A stretch of DNA of 64,000 bases. Source: JADLHS01 sp964594985 (lineage in GTDB: Bacteria > Verrucomicrobiota > Verrucomicrobiia > Limisphaerales > JADLHS01). Within the stretch, counting starts at the first letter, position 1; the number at the start of each line of letters is the position of its first letter. The translations under genes were made by a program, and so were the position numbers. Shown piece by piece: positions 41,647 through 50,682 of the stretch. The notes below the pieces were generated by a model. That model was not told where the DNA came from and did no database searches. It worked only from the letters and a program-made list of their open reading frames with translations. The DNA is taken from contig CAZQNQ010000022.1 in NCBI GenBank assembly GCA_964594985.1, positions 1 to 64,000 of the forward strand, in the 5' to 3' direction.

Positions 41647-43119
41647 ATGACCATGCTGAACCAACTCACGATTTCCGAACTCACGGCCAAGATTGCCAAA
41701 CGCGAAGTCTCGGCGCGCGAAGCCACGCAAGCCTGCCTCGATCGCGTCGCCAAGGTGGACGGGCAGATTCACGCGTTCATCAGCCACAATGCCGCCGACG
41801 CGCTGGCGCAGGCGGATGCGATTGATAAAGAGATTGCTCAAGGGGCCAGCGGTGCAACCCGTCCGTTGCTGGGCGCGCCCATCGGCATCAAGGACGTGCT
41901 GGCGGTGAAGAATCATCCGCTCAACTGCGGCTCGAAGATTCTCGGTAATTTTGTTTCGCCCTACGACGCTACGGTCATTGAAAAACTCAGGGCGGCAGGT
42001 GCGATCATTTTTGGGCGTCTGAACATGGACGAGTTCGCGATGGGAAGTTCGACGGAGAATTCCGCGTTCGGCCTCACGCGCAATCCGTGGGATACGACGC
42101 GCATCCCGGGCGGCTCGTCCGGCGGTTCGGCGGCAGCGGTCGCGGCGGACGAAGTCATCGCCACGCTCGGCACGGACACGGGTGGTTCGATCCGCCAACC
42201 CGCGGCGCTCTGCGGTTGTGTGGGTTTGAAGCCGACTTACGGGCGGGTTTCGCGTTACGGGTTGGTGGCGTTTGCGTCGTCGCTCGATCAGGTCGGGCCA
42301 TTCAGCAAGGACGTGCGCGATACGGCCACATTGCTCAATGTCATCAGCGGTCACGACCAACGTGATTCAACGAGCGTGAACCAGCCCGTGCCGGATTACA
42401 CCAAGGCGCTCGATGGAAACATCAAGGGCCTGCGGCTCGGCTTGCCGAAGGAATACATGATCGGCGGCCTCGATCCCGAAGTGAAAGCCGCCGTGGACGC
42501 CGCGGTGAAGCAATTGGAATCACTTGGCGCGACCGTGGAGGAAATTTCCTTGCCGCACACGGAATACGCGGCGGCGACGTATTACATCATCGCGCCCGCC
42601 GAAGCTTCGGCGAATCTGGCGCGGTTTGACGGCATCCGTTACTGCGCCCGGGTGGATGGGGCGGACCCGATTGAACTTTATCGCAACACGCGGGGCGCGG
42701 GCTTCGGCCCGGAAGTGAAGCGGCGCATCATTCTCGGCACGTATGTGCTGAGCAGCGGTTACTACGACGCCTATTATTTGCGGGCGCAAAAAGTCCGCAC
42801 GCTCATCCGGCAGGATTTCTTGAAGGCTTTCGAGAAGGTGGATGCCATCGTGACGCCGACCGCGCCGACGGCGGCGTTCAAGATCGGCGAGAAGTCGGAC
42901 GATCCGCTGCAGATGTATCTTTCGGACGTATTCACCATCTCTTGCAACCTCGCCGGCATTTGTGGCGTGAGCTTGCCGTGCGGCTTCACGAAGTCGCCCA
43001 AGCTGCCCATCGGCCTGCAATTGCTGGGCAAACCCTTTGGGGAGGAAGCGCTGCTCAAGATCGCCCACGCCTACGAGCAAAGCACGCCGTGGCACAAGGA
43101 ACGCGCGCCATTGGCTTAG
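41647..43119 (+). CDS. gatA: Asp-tRNA(Asn)/Glu-tRNA(Gln) amidotransferase subunit A
   Basis: Amidase of the indirect route to Gln-tRNA or Asn-tRNA. 490 aa. The amidase-signature catalytic triad is in place: Lys82 in APIGIKDVLAV, Ser157 in GGSSGGSAAAV and Ser181 in GTDTGGSIRQPA, with spacings matching the S. aureus enzyme. The ATG at 41647 has an alternative two codons later (41653). It forms a gatCA operon; the spacer is a family-B hairpin. A normal-length, intact gene. Confidence 0.96.
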   Translation: MTMLNQLTISELTAKIAKREVSAREATQACLDRVAKVDGQIHAFISHNAADALAQADAIDKEIAQGASGATRPLLGAPIGIKDVLAVKNHPLNCGSKILGNFVSPYDATVIEKLRAAGAIIFGRLNMDEFAMGSSTENSAFGLTRNPWDTTRIPGGSSGGSAAAVAADEVIATLGTDTGGSIRQPAALCGCVGLKPTYGRVSRYGLVAFASSLDQVGPFSKDVRDTATLLNVISGHDQRDSTSVNQPVPDYTKALDGNIKGLRLGLPKEYMIGGLDPEVKAAVDAAVKQLESLGATVEEISLPHTEYAAATYYIIAPAEASANLARFDGIRYCARVDGADPIELYRNTRGAGFGPEVKRRIILGTYVLSSGYYDAYYLRAQKVRTLIRQDFLKAFEKVDAIVTPTAPTAAFKIGEKSDDPLQMYLSDVFTISCNLAGICGVSLPCGFTKSPKLPIGLQLLGKPFGEEALLKIAHAYEQSTPWHKERAPLA

Positions 43120-43151
43120 AACCTGTAACAGAACGAACTTGTTGCGGCGGC

Positions 43152-43258
43152 TGGCAGGGCGCGTCACTCCGTGCGCGCCGCACTTCGCCAGCCAGACGAT
43201 GGCGCGCAGAGGACTGACGCGCCCTACCTAAAAGCCTCTTTTGTTATACGCTCTTAGT
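43152..43258. repeat. GGGCGCGTCA palindrome downstream of gatA (family H)
   Basis: The left arm GGCAGGGCGCGTCACTCCGT (43152) pairs with the right arm ending ACTGACGCGCCCTACC (43212-43227), and the inner GCGCGCCGC pairs with GGCGCGC. The following TTTTGTTATACGCTCTTAG also occurs at the window start. It lies 30 bases after the gatA stop and before msrB. Confidence 0.85.
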
Positions 43259-43330
43259 TAGACCTCAGTTAGATTATTCCGAACGGGTCGGGGGTTGTCA
43301 GGGTCAATTTATCCGACCGACGAACCAGGC

Positions 43331-43870
43331 ATGAACATGAAAGCCGTTCTTTATCTCAGCCTTTGTAGTGCTGCCGTTTTGCTGGCGGGATGCAATTCCT
43401 CGCCCGGGCCGGAAAAGGTTTCTGCCTCGAAGTCGTCCCTCCCATCCACCACCACAAATATGAATCCCACCGTCATCAAATCCGACGAAGAGTGGAAAAA
43501 ACAACTGACGCCCGAGCAATACGAGATCTTGCGTAAGAAGGGCACGGAACGCGCCTTCACCGGCGCGTATTGGAACACGAAGGACAAGGGAACTTACAAG
43601 TGTGCGGGCTGTGGGGAGTTGTTGTTCGTGTCCGACACCAAGTTCGATTCAGGCTGCGGTTGGCCGAGTTTTTATGCCCCGGCGGCTTCCAATGTCGTCG
43701 CCGAAGCGAAGGATGACAGTCATTTCATGACCCGCACGGAGGTGTTGTGTTCCAAGTGCGGCGGACATCTGGGGCATGTGTTCGATGACGGTCCGAATCC
43801 CACCGGGTTGCGTTATTGCATCAATTCCGGCGCAATCCAGTTCGAGGCCGAGGCCAAGGAGAAGAAGTAG
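43331..43870 (+). CDS. msrB: Peptide-methionine (R)-S-oxide reductase, lipoprotein
   Basis: Reduces the R-sulfoxide of methionine in proteins. 179 aa. The lipoprotein signal ends LLAGC (Cys about 21), so it is anchored outside the cytoplasm. MsrB core: TERAFTGAYWNTKDKGTYKC, CAGC and CSKC zinc-binding pairs, GCGWPSF, GGHLGHVFDDGPNPTGLRYC with the catalytic Cys in RYCINSG. The ATG at 43331 or 43337 both give the signal. It is followed by an unrelated zinc-ribbon gene, so a shared operon is uncertain. Confidence 0.93.
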   Translation: MNMKAVLYLSLCSAAVLLAGCNSSPGPEKVSASKSSLPSTTTNMNPTVIKSDEEWKKQLTPEQYEILRKKGTERAFTGAYWNTKDKGTYKCAGCGELLFVSDTKFDSGCGWPSFYAPAASNVVAEAKDDSHFMTRTEVLCSKCGGHLGHVFDDGPNPTGLRYCINSGAIQFEAEAKEKK

Positions 43871-43981
43871 GCTGAATTCCTCGCAGGTGGCCGACTGTTT
43901 TTTGGCGCGGCGGAAACTTTTTTCTGGTAAGGCTTTCGGGGGAGGCATAGGCTCGCCGCACCGTCGAACAACTTGTGGCCT

Positions 43982-44494
43982 ATGGACATCATCTTCAATT
44001 GCCCGAAATGTGAGCAGGAACTTGCCGTGGACGCCAGCGGCGCCGGCTCGGAAATCAACTGTCCCTCCTGCTCGGAAAAAATTGTCATTCCGGCCGCGCC
44101 GCGCTCCAGCGCGCATCTGCCCGTGATTCCGCCTTCGAGTGGCGACCCCGCACATCCGATGTCATCCATCGCCTCGTCTGCGGCGGCCAAGGTGGAAATG
44201 CACTTGAAAGTTCCCGTGCATGCCCAGCCGACGGCCAGCTTGATCGCGAAAGCGGCCAAACCGCTCGAAGTGGCGGCCAAGGAATCAGATCGCAAGCTGC
44301 GCGTCAAAACCATCCGGCACACGGATTGTGTCGAGGTCGGCCACGACCGGTTCGATGAGATGGTCAGCGATTTTCTGCAAAAGATTGGCGAAACCCACAT
44401 TGTCAGCGTCACCCCCCTGACCTACTCGCATCTGGACATCGGCTCACAAAAAATCATGAGCGAATACGCGGTGATGATCGTGTACAAAGGCTGA
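43982..44494 (+). CDS. Zinc-ribbon protein of unknown function
   Basis: 170 aa. The N-terminal DIIFNCPKCEQELAV and INCPSCSEKIVIP form a CxxC-CxxC zinc ribbon of the type often fused in front of other domains in Planctomycetes and Verrucomicrobia. A Pro/Ser/Ala-rich linker follows, then a C-terminal domain (KTIRHTDCVEVGHDRFDEMV, THIVSVTPLTYSHLDI, EYAVMIVYKG) resembling a small alpha-beta fold for which I have no name. The ATG at 43982 is chosen over a TTG nine bases upstream. A similar ribbon begins the kinase at 47.8 kb. Confidence 0.65.
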   Translation: MDIIFNCPKCEQELAVDASGAGSEINCPSCSEKIVIPAAPRSSAHLPVIPPSSGDPAHPMSSIASSAAAKVEMHLKVPVHAQPTASLIAKAAKPLEVAAKESDRKLRVKTIRHTDCVEVGHDRFDEMVSDFLQKIGETHIVSVTPLTYSHLDIGSQKIMSEYAVMIVYKG

Positions 44495-44540
44495 GGGTGG
44501 TGGGTGACTTCTGCCAGGGCGAGGGGCAGCCGGCAGTCCC

Positions 44541-44615
44541 GTTTCTTACTCTTAATCTTTTTCTTACTCTTAATCTCCCGGGCCTGAAGATTAAGAAAAA
44601 GATTACGATTAAGAG
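44541..44615. repeat. GATTAA-word hairpin (family A)
   Basis: The left arm GTTTCTTACTCTTAATCTTT and on (44541-44576) pairs with GAAGATTAAGAAAAAGATTA then CGATTAAGAGG (44585-44615); the loop is CTCCCGGGCCT. Same words, loop type (CCCGGGCC) and 6-nt period as at 22.7 and 31.3 kb. It sits in the 205-bp gap between the zinc-ribbon gene and bamD. Confidence 0.88.
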
Positions 44616-44699
44616 GCCCTTCCGGCTCCGAGGTTTGAGCCGTCGCTCTTCCGGCTGGGATTCTTGACTTGATTTGCGGGCGGCGGTACCGTCCGCACC

Positions 44700-45686
44700 A
44701 TGACGCGTCGGTCCATTTTTCTCCTGGCCCTCATCACCTTGGTGATGTTGTGCGCCCATCGTTCGCCCGCTCCACTGGTGTACACGCCGGGCGAGGGCTG
44801 GACGTATGAAACCTACGGCAGTGGCGGCAAATGGCGGAAAGAGCAGGCCAAGGAGCAGTTGGCCGTGTCGCAGGAGGCGTTTGACAACCAGGATTATTCC
44901 CTCGCCGAGAAATCTTCCGCTTATCTGCTCAAGAAATGGCCGCTCTCGGATTACGCCCCCAGCGCCCAATACCTCCTGGCCCGCTGCCATGAAATTGATG
45001 GCAACGACGAGAAGGCGTTCAAGGAGTATCAGAAGATGTTCACCACGTATCCGAAGAGCGACAAGCTCACCGAGGCGTTGGAGCGGCAGTATGAGATCGG
45101 GCTGCGGTTTCTGGCCGGGCAACGCTTCCGGTTGTGGGGCTTCATCCCGTTCCTGCCCAGCATGGAGAAGACGGCGGGGTTGTTTGAAAAGATCGTGGCC
45201 AGCGGGCCCTACAGCGAGGTCGCGCCGAAGGCCCAGTTGCAGATCGGGGCGGCCTACGTCAAGGACAAGAATTATCCCGAAGCCGTGGTGGCGTATGAAC
45301 GCGCTGCCGACCGTTATCATGACCGGCCGGCCATCGCGTCGGATGCGTTGTATTATGCCGGCATGGCGTACTATCGGCAGGCGCAGACGGCGGAATACGA
45401 TCAGGGCACGGCGGGACAGGCGATCGCGACCTTCAACGATTTCATCGTGTTGTATCCGCAGGACCAACGGGTCGCCGAAGTGCAGGACATCATCGTGGCC
45501 TTGAAGAACGAACAGGCCCGCGGGAACTTCAAGATCGCGGAGTTCTACGCCAAGCAGAAGAAGTGGAACGGCGCGCTGGTGTATTACAACGAGGTGCTGT
45601 TGAACGGGGCGAATTCCCCGTATGCGAACACGGCGCGCGAGCGCATTGACGCGATCAAACAGCGGCTGCCGGCCCCGACGCCATGA
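44700..45686 (+). CDS. bamD: BamD-like outer membrane assembly TPR protein
   Basis: 328 aa. Hydrophobic N-terminus with a Cys (LVMLCAH) that is not an ideal lipobox, then TPR units in BamD order: KEQLAVSQEAFDNQDYSLAE, YLLKKWPLSDYAPSAQYLLA, YQKMFTTYPKSDK, IGAAYVKDKNYPEAVVAYER and FNDFIVLYPQDQRVAEVQDI. BamD is the lipoprotein of the BAM complex that helps insert outer-membrane proteins. Its gene ends one base before the LptE-like gene begins. The homology is at repeat level, so another outer-membrane TPR lipoprotein is possible. Confidence 0.75.
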   Translation: MTRRSIFLLALITLVMLCAHRSPAPLVYTPGEGWTYETYGSGGKWRKEQAKEQLAVSQEAFDNQDYSLAEKSSAYLLKKWPLSDYAPSAQYLLARCHEIDGNDEKAFKEYQKMFTTYPKSDKLTEALERQYEIGLRFLAGQRFRLWGFIPFLPSMEKTAGLFEKIVASGPYSEVAPKAQLQIGAAYVKDKNYPEAVVAYERAADRYHDRPAIASDALYYAGMAYYRQAQTAEYDQGTAGQAIATFNDFIVLYPQDQRVAEVQDIIVALKNEQARGNFKIAEFYAKQKKWNGALVYYNEVLLNGANSPYANTARERIDAIKQRLPAPTP

Positions 45687-45687
45687 T

Positions 45688-46197
45688 ATGCGCGGGTTTG
45701 TCATCATTTTTCTCCTCGTGTTGGCCGGTGGGTTGAGCGGGTGCGCCTATCGGCTGGGCCCGAGCAATGGGCAAAGCGCGGGCGATCGGAGCGTGCAAAT
45801 TGTGCCGGTGGCGAACCGCACGCTCGAACCGCGTCTCGGCGACGCGACCACCAGTGCGTTGCGCAAGGAGATCCAACGCGAAGGCACCTTCCGCCTCGCC
45901 AACGATGAATATTCCGACCTGATCGTCACCTGTGAAATCAGGCAATACCAGCGCGGGGAAGTGACGTTTCTGTCCACGGATGTGATCACGGCGCGCGACT
46001 ATCACTTGCGGATGTTTGCGCATGTGGTCGCCCGCGAACGGATCACCGGGAAAGTGGTGCTGGAGCGCGATCTGACGGGCAGCGCGTTGATGCGGGTGGG
46101 TTCGGATCTGCCCAGCGCGGAACGGCAGACGCTGCCGTTGCTGGGCGCGGATCTGGCCCGGCAAGTCGTCGCCGCGCTGGCGGACGGGACCTGGTAG
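45688..46197 (+). CDS. lptE: LptE-like LPS-assembly lipoprotein
   Basis: 169 aa. Lipoprotein signal ends LSGC (Cys about 19), then AYRLGPSNGQSAGDRSVQIV and PVANRTLEPRLGDATTSALR, a pattern of the LptE family that forms a plug in LptD. It starts one base after the TGA of the bamD gene, so the two are translated together. The frame also opens further upstream inside bamD, but the lipobox sets the start at 45688. No lptD is in the window. Confidence 0.8.
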   Translation: MRGFVIIFLLVLAGGLSGCAYRLGPSNGQSAGDRSVQIVPVANRTLEPRLGDATTSALRKEIQREGTFRLANDEYSDLIVTCEIRQYQRGEVTFLSTDVITARDYHLRMFAHVVARERITGKVVLERDLTGSALMRVGSDLPSAERQTLPLLGADLARQVVAALADGTW

Positions 46198-46231
46198 ATG
46201 CAAGTCGGCTCCGGGACAAGGCCAGTCCGAG

Positions 46232-46666
46232 ATGACGGGTTTCGCGCTTATGACGCGGTTCAAAAAAGCAACCGGATCTCTCGATTCATTCAACTGCCAG
46301 TTTCTCCTCGTGAAGCGTCAAAGTAGATCTACAGCCAAAACTCCCCACCCGGAAAATCCGGGCGCGTGGTGGAAACAGGCCTTGATTCCCCGCCGGACCA
46401 GCTTGCTGGTTTCATTAAGACTTGCCGTTGGTCTGGTCGCCAATATCACTGTGGTCCTGTGGAGCGTTCCCAAACTCGCCGGTTCCAAGTGGAGTGCTTT
46501 GGATTTACTCCACATCGCCATCCCGCTTTTTGCCATCATCATCCTGATTCCGGTCATCTGCCTGGGGCGTGACGTGGCCCGACTCTTGGCTATCGGTCTT
46601 TGCGTGCTCCCGGTTTACATTTTTCTCCACATTTGCATGGCAATCATTGAACTATGGTTGAAATAG
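46232..46666 (+). CDS. Small hypothetical membrane protein
   Basis: 144 aa. A basic N-terminal region then three hydrophobic segments: SLRLAVGLVANITVVLWSV, LLHIAIPLFAIIILIPVICL and LAIGLCVLPVYIFLHICMA. No family recognised. The start could also be the Met at 46250. It is followed by a strong hairpin terminator and a convergent kinase gene. The lower GC content and lack of motifs make it only moderately secure as a gene. Confidence 0.45.
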   Translation: MTGFALMTRFKKATGSLDSFNCQFLLVKRQSRSTAKTPHPENPGAWWKQALIPRRTSLLVSLRLAVGLVANITVVLWSVPKLAGSKWSALDLLHIAIPLFAIIILIPVICLGRDVARLLAIGLCVLPVYIFLHICMAIIELWLK

Positions 46667-46771
46667 TCCATACGCCAAATCCGATGGCGTGGTTTTGAAT
46701 CGGATTGCCGCCCTTGACCAAGATCATTCCTACCCTTGTTTGCGCCGTAATCCGTAAATACACACATCCAG

Positions 46772-46810
46772 CGGAACACGGCTTTCCCAGCGTGTTCCGT
46801 TGTTTTCTTT
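46772..46810 (+). terminator. Rho-independent terminator candidate
   Basis: CGGAACACG (46772-46780), a 10-nt loop, CGTGTTCCG (46791-46799), then TTGTTTTCTTT. The 9-bp stem is perfect and a T-rich tract follows on the plus strand, as expected after the membrane protein gene. The stem would also serve the convergent kinase gene, but without a T-tract on that side. Confidence 0.75.
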
Positions 46811-46833
46811 GATGCGGAAACGCGCCGCAAAAC

Positions 46834-47838
46834 TTACCGGCGCCACCAACTGGTTTTGCTCTTGGGTTTGGGCTGGTCGGATTGGGCGTATTGCTGGATG
46901 AGCAACTGGCTGCGGGAGGCTTCCATTCCCATACGGAACTCGTCATAGCTGAGATAACGATCCGCCGGATTCTTCGAGAGCACCTTCACCAAAATGTCGC
47001 TGGTCATCGGGGTGATTTCCGGCAGGACCAGATTCGGCGGCGTCAATGGCGTGTGGACGTGCGCGGCCACGAGTTCCTCTACCGTGGGCGCGTCAAAAGG
47101 CGGATGACCGGTCAGCGCCTGATACAACGTGCAACCCAGGCTGTACATGTCCGAGAGAAAGGTTTCCTTCTCGCGTTTGATCTTTTCCGGGGCGACGTAA
47201 TACGGCGTGCCATCGGTGACGGCGGCGGATTCCGGCTCGGCTTCCACGCTGCGGGCGAGGCCGAAGTCCACGAGCTTGGGGACGTTGTCGCTGTCGAAGA
47301 GGATGTTCCCGGGCTTGATGTCGCGATGCAGCAGATTGTGCTTCAAGGCAAGGTCCAGCGCGGACGAGATGGCGATGCCGATGTCCAACACGTGCAGTTC
47401 CGAGACACGGGTCTGTTTCTCGATGCGGCCATCGAGGCTGCCGTGATCGGCAAGTTCCATCACCAGGTAGGCCTGTCCGTCGTATTCATCAAAGCTGTAG
47501 ATGTGGATGATGTTGGTGTGATTGAGCCGGGCGCAAGCACGGGCTTCGCGGAGGAAGCCTTCCATCGCCTCGGCATCCTGCATCTTCTCCTTTTTGACCA
47601 GCTTCACGGCGACCAGCCGTTCAAGAATGGTGTCGAAGGCGCGATAAACCGTGCCGTAACCACCGGAGGCGATGATGCTGCGCAGCTCGAATTGCCGGAG
47701 CATCATCGGCATCATGATGGGGTGGCCGCACTTGCTGCACGGCACGGTGGCCAGCGGGGCGAGGTCGCCGGGAATGAAGACTTTGGTCTCGCACCACCCG
47801 CAGGTGACCATGCGCAAAGGTTTGTCGTGAGCACTCAT
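46834..47838 (-). CDS. Serine/threonine protein kinase with N-terminal zinc ribbon
   Basis: 334 aa, PknB-type. Residues 13-37 form a CxxC...CxxC ribbon (CGWC, CSKC). The kinase domain starts at about 50 with glycine loop ASGGYGTV (57-64), VAIK-type Lys79 in ERLVAVKL, catalytic HRDIKPGNILF and DFG in LVDFGLARS, then GTPYYVAPE in the activation segment. There is no C-terminal membrane helix or sensor domain, so it is probably cytoplasmic. Zinc-ribbon-first kinases are frequent in Planctomycetes and Verrucomicrobia. The ATG at 47838 is selected; the longer frame upstream has no homology. The substrate is unknown. Confidence 0.9.
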   Translation of the reverse strand: MSAHDKPLRMVTCGWCETKVFIPGDLAPLATVPCSKCGHPIMMPMMLRQFELRSIIASGGYGTVYRAFDTILERLVAVKLVKKEKMQDAEAMEGFLREARACARLNHTNIIHIYSFDEYDGQAYLVMELADHGSLDGRIEKQTRVSELHVLDIGIAISSALDLALKHNLLHRDIKPGNILFDSDNVPKLVDFGLARSVEAEPESAAVTDGTPYYVAPEKIKREKETFLSDMYSLGCTLYQALTGHPPFDAPTVEELVAAHVHTPLTPPNLVLPEITPMTSDILVKVLSKNPADRYLSYDEFRMGMEASRSQLLIQQYAQSDQPKPKSKTSWWRR

Positions 47839-48020
47839 GGCATCAAGAATGTAACACTCCTCCCCTCCATCGCCAGCGGAGAACCGCTCCCGGCACCGGT
47901 CGGATTGAAGTGCTGCTGTGCTTGTAACTCTTTCTCTCCGTGGCGTCAATCTGCGCTTGCGCAAGGCGCGGCGCGCATTGAAACTTTTCCTTCAAGCAGT
48001 CCGGCTTGCCGGGCGGTGAC

Positions 48021-48542
48021 ATGCAGAGCGACCAGCCAGCCAAACATTCGTGGGTGCGAACGATCATCATCGGGCGCAATCCGCGGCTCACGATGATCCG
48101 CATCAGCGTGCTCGTCGTCACGGCGGTGGTGGTGTTCAAGTTCGTTCTGCTGCCGGTGCGCGTGGACGGGCCGAGCATGTTGCCCACCTACAAACCCGGC
48201 GCGGTCAACTTCGTCAACCGCCTCGCCTATCTCAGTTCCGAACCCAAACGTGGGGACGTGGTGGCGGTGCGTTACAGCGGGCACAGCATCATGTTGATGA
48301 AGCGCGTCATCGGGATGCCGGGCGAGACGATTGAATTTGTGGGCGGGCGGTTGTCGGTGAACGGGCAGCTCTTTGACGAGCCCTACGTCAAGAACGCCTG
48401 CGACTGGAACGTGCGCCCGGAGCATTATCGGTTGCGCGATGACGAATATTACGTGGTGGGCGACAATCGCTCCATGCCGTTTGAGAATCATCAGCAGGGC
48501 GCGGCGCGGCGCGAGCGGATCATCGGGCGGATCATGTTATGA
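48021..48542 (+). CDS. lepB: Signal peptidase I
   Basis: 173 aa. One N-terminal membrane helix (MIRISVLVVTAVVVFKFVLL) then the catalytic Ser52 in VDGPSMLPTY, Lys94 in MLMKRVIGMPGE, and YYVVGDNRSMPFENH. It removes signal peptides from exported proteins at the inner membrane. ATG at 48021; the TTG at 48006 is less likely. It overlaps the next gene by 4 bp (ATGA), so they are co-translated. The catalytic core is compact, as in other small bacterial SPases. Confidence 0.93.
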   Translation: MQSDQPAKHSWVRTIIIGRNPRLTMIRISVLVVTAVVVFKFVLLPVRVDGPSMLPTYKPGAVNFVNRLAYLSSEPKRGDVVAVRYSGHSIMLMKRVIGMPGETIEFVGGRLSVNGQLFDEPYVKNACDWNVRPEHYRLRDDEYYVVGDNRSMPFENHQQGAARRERIIGRIML

Positions 48543-49039
48543 AATTATTTCTGCGGGTTTTTGTTTTCGGCGGGTTGATCGGGGCCGGAGTCTGGTTGTG
48601 GATTCATTTTCATCCCTCGCCCGAGGAGGCCATCCGGCGTCAACTCAATGAGCTGGCCGAAGCGGCCTCGTTTCAAGGGCCGGAAGGCCTGGTCGCCACC
48701 GGAGTCGCCGCCAGCAAGTTCGCCAGTTTCTTCGCTGCGGAAGTGCGCATGAACATCGAACCGCGCGGGTTCTTCGAGGAGGAAACCACCCGGGCGGACA
48801 TCGCCCAGTTCTGTGCCGCTTTGCGCGCGAAGGCGGGCATCCGTTCCTTGAAGGTGAAGTTTTTTGATCCCGTCGTCACGCTGGCCGGAAACCGCGAGAG
48901 CGCCGTGGTCGAAGTGACCGTGAACGCCGAGTCGGCGGGCGAGCGCCACCTCATCGTGCAGGAATTGAAACTCACCCTGAAGCTGGTGGATAAAAAGTGG
49001 CTCATCGCCCGCGTGGAAACCGTGAAAACGCTGAACTAG
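48539..49039 (+). CDS. Membrane-anchored protein of unknown function, NTF2-like
   Basis: 166 aa. N-terminal helix (LFLRVFVFGGLIGAGVWLWI) then a domain with PSPEEAIRRQLNELAEAASF and ESAVVEVTVNAES near the C-terminal end, a SnoaL/NTF2-like fold by pattern. It overlaps the signal peptidase gene by 4 bp (ATGA), so an envelope function tied to secretion is possible but not shown. Confidence 0.65.
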   Translation: MKLFLRVFVFGGLIGAGVWLWIHFHPSPEEAIRRQLNELAEAASFQGPEGLVATGVAASKFASFFAAEVRMNIEPRGFFEEETTRADIAQFCAALRAKAGIRSLKVKFFDPVVTLAGNRESAVVEVTVNAESAGERHLIVQELKLTLKLVDKKWLIARVETVKTLN

Positions 49040-49073
49040 GCGCGCAAATCCGAAGCTATCTTTCATCCCTCGT

Positions 49074-49700
49074 GTGAACACCGCCGCCCTCCAGCATCTG
49101 CAAAAGGCCGATCGCGTCCTCGCGCGAATCATCAAGCGGGTCGGGCCGTGTCCGCTCGCGCCGCGCCGGGGCGTCCAGCCGTGGCAGGCGCTGGTGCGTT
49201 CCGTGGCCTATCAACAACTCAACGGCACGGCCGCGCAAACCATCTTCAACCGTTTCCTCGCGTTGTTTCCCGAAACAAAATTCCCCACGCCGCAAGGGAT
49301 CGTTGCCGCGCCGGACGAGCAGTTGCGCAGTGCCGGCTTGTCGCGGGCAAAGACCGCCGCGATCAAAGACATCGCCGCGAAAACCATCGCCGGAGTCGTC
49401 CCGGAACGCCGCGCCATCACAAAACTTTCCGACGCGGAGATCATCGAACGCCTGACCACGATTCGCGGCGTCGGCCCGTGGACCGTCGAGATGCTGCTCA
49501 TGTTCACGCTCGGGCGACCGGATGTGTTGCCGGCGACGGATTACGGCGTGCGCAGCGGTTTTGCCTTGGTTTATGGTTTGAAGGAATTGCCGCAGCCCAA
49601 GGAAATCCTCGCCCACGGCGAACGCTGGCGACCGTATCGCACCGTGGCTTCCTGGTATATGTGGCGCGCGATTGATCTGGCGAAGGAAAAAGCGAAATGA
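49074..49700 (+). CDS. DNA-3-methyladenine glycosylase family protein (AlkA type)
   Basis: 208 aa. Helix-hairpin-helix plus catalytic Asp: IERLTTIRGVGPWTVEMLLM, then GRPDVLPATDYGVRSGF, as in AlkA and related base-excision glycosylases; PWQALVRSVAYQQLNGTAAQ is the usual N-terminal helix. It removes alkylated purines. The start is a GTG (49074) with MNTAALQHL following; no better ATG occurs. It overlaps the next gene by 4 bp (ATGA). It lacks the N-terminal extra domain of E. coli AlkA, so it belongs to the shorter group. Confidence 0.9.
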   Translation: MNTAALQHLQKADRVLARIIKRVGPCPLAPRRGVQPWQALVRSVAYQQLNGTAAQTIFNRFLALFPETKFPTPQGIVAAPDEQLRSAGLSRAKTAAIKDIAAKTIAGVVPERRAITKLSDAEIIERLTTIRGVGPWTVEMLLMFTLGRPDVLPATDYGVRSGFALVYGLKELPQPKEILAHGERWRPYRTVASWYMWRAIDLAKEKAK

Positions 49701-50617
49701 TCGCCGCTGCCGCCGCCAGCCTGCTCTTTGCCGTTTCGATCACCTGCGGCCATCGCGCCACCAAGATCATCGGGGGCGCGAGTGCAAACTTCTGGCGGCT
49801 CGTCATCGCGACCACGTTGCTCGGCCTCTGGTCGTTCACCTGCGGCGTTGGTCTGGGCGGCGCGGGGCTGACGTATTTCTTCATCAGCGGCCTGCTGGGT
49901 TTCGGCGTGGGCGACGTGGCATTGTACCAGGCGTTACCGCGCATCGGCTCGCGACTGGCGATGTTGTTCACGCAATGTCTCGCCGCGCCTTTTGCCGTCG
50001 TCATCGAACGTTTCTGGCTCGGAACGCAGCTCGCGTGGCCGCAAATCATTTCCATTGTCGTGATCCTCGTGGGCGTGGCCCTGGCGCTCGCGCCGCATGA
50101 ATCGGTGAAACGCGACCCGCGCGAATGGCGCATCGGCGTGATGTATGGCGTGCTCTCGGGACTGGGCGGCGCGCTGGGCGCGGTGTTCAGCCGGCGCGCC
50201 TTCATGGCCATCCGCGATGCGAACCAAACGATTGACGGCGCAAACGCCGCGTTCCAACGCATCATCGGCGGCGTGATCGTGGCGGGGATTTTTCTGGCGT
50301 TCGTCCGGTGGCAGAAATCCCAATCGGCTGTCAATCTCATGACCGATGCGGGTGGCACGGGAGTAATCAAGGATTCGCCGCATCCCTGGTGGTGGGTGAC
50401 GGCCAACGCGCTGGCCGGGCCGACCATCGGCGTGAGCTTCATGCAACTCGCGCTACGCACGACGCCGACCGGCATCGTGCTGGCGATCATCGCGCTGACA
50501 CCGTTGCTGGTGATTCCGCTTGCGCGGATTTTTGAAGGCGAACGGCCCACGATCCACTCGCTGATCGGCAGCGTGGTGGCCGTGGCGGGAGTCATCGGGC
50601 TGGTGTTGACGAAGTAA
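49697..50617 (+). CDS. EamA/DMT-family transporter
   Basis: 306 aa with about ten predicted membrane helices in two EamA repeats: the first includes ASLLFAVSITCGHRATKI and FWRLVIATTLLGLWSF, the second MYGVLSGLGGALGAVFSRRA and GVSFMQLALRTTPTGIVLAI. The family moves small metabolites or nucleotide sugars across the inner membrane; the substrate is unknown. It overlaps the glycosylase gene by 4 bp (ATGA), which may be only translational convenience. It ends just before a palindrome. Confidence 0.88.
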   Translation: MIAAAAASLLFAVSITCGHRATKIIGGASANFWRLVIATTLLGLWSFTCGVGLGGAGLTYFFISGLLGFGVGDVALYQALPRIGSRLAMLFTQCLAAPFAVVIERFWLGTQLAWPQIISIVVILVGVALALAPHESVKRDPREWRIGVMYGVLSGLGGALGAVFSRRAFMAIRDANQTIDGANAAFQRIIGGVIVAGIFLAFVRWQKSQSAVNLMTDAGGTGVIKDSPHPWWWVTANALAGPTIGVSFMQLALRTTPTGIVLAIIALTPLLVIPLARIFEGERPTIHSLIGSVVAVAGVIGLVLTK

Positions 50618-50620
50618 CTG

Positions 50621-50682
50621 GTAGCCGCCGAGGTAACGAGGCGGAGCCCTGCAGCTTTGGGATCACCGCTTCCGTACGGCGG

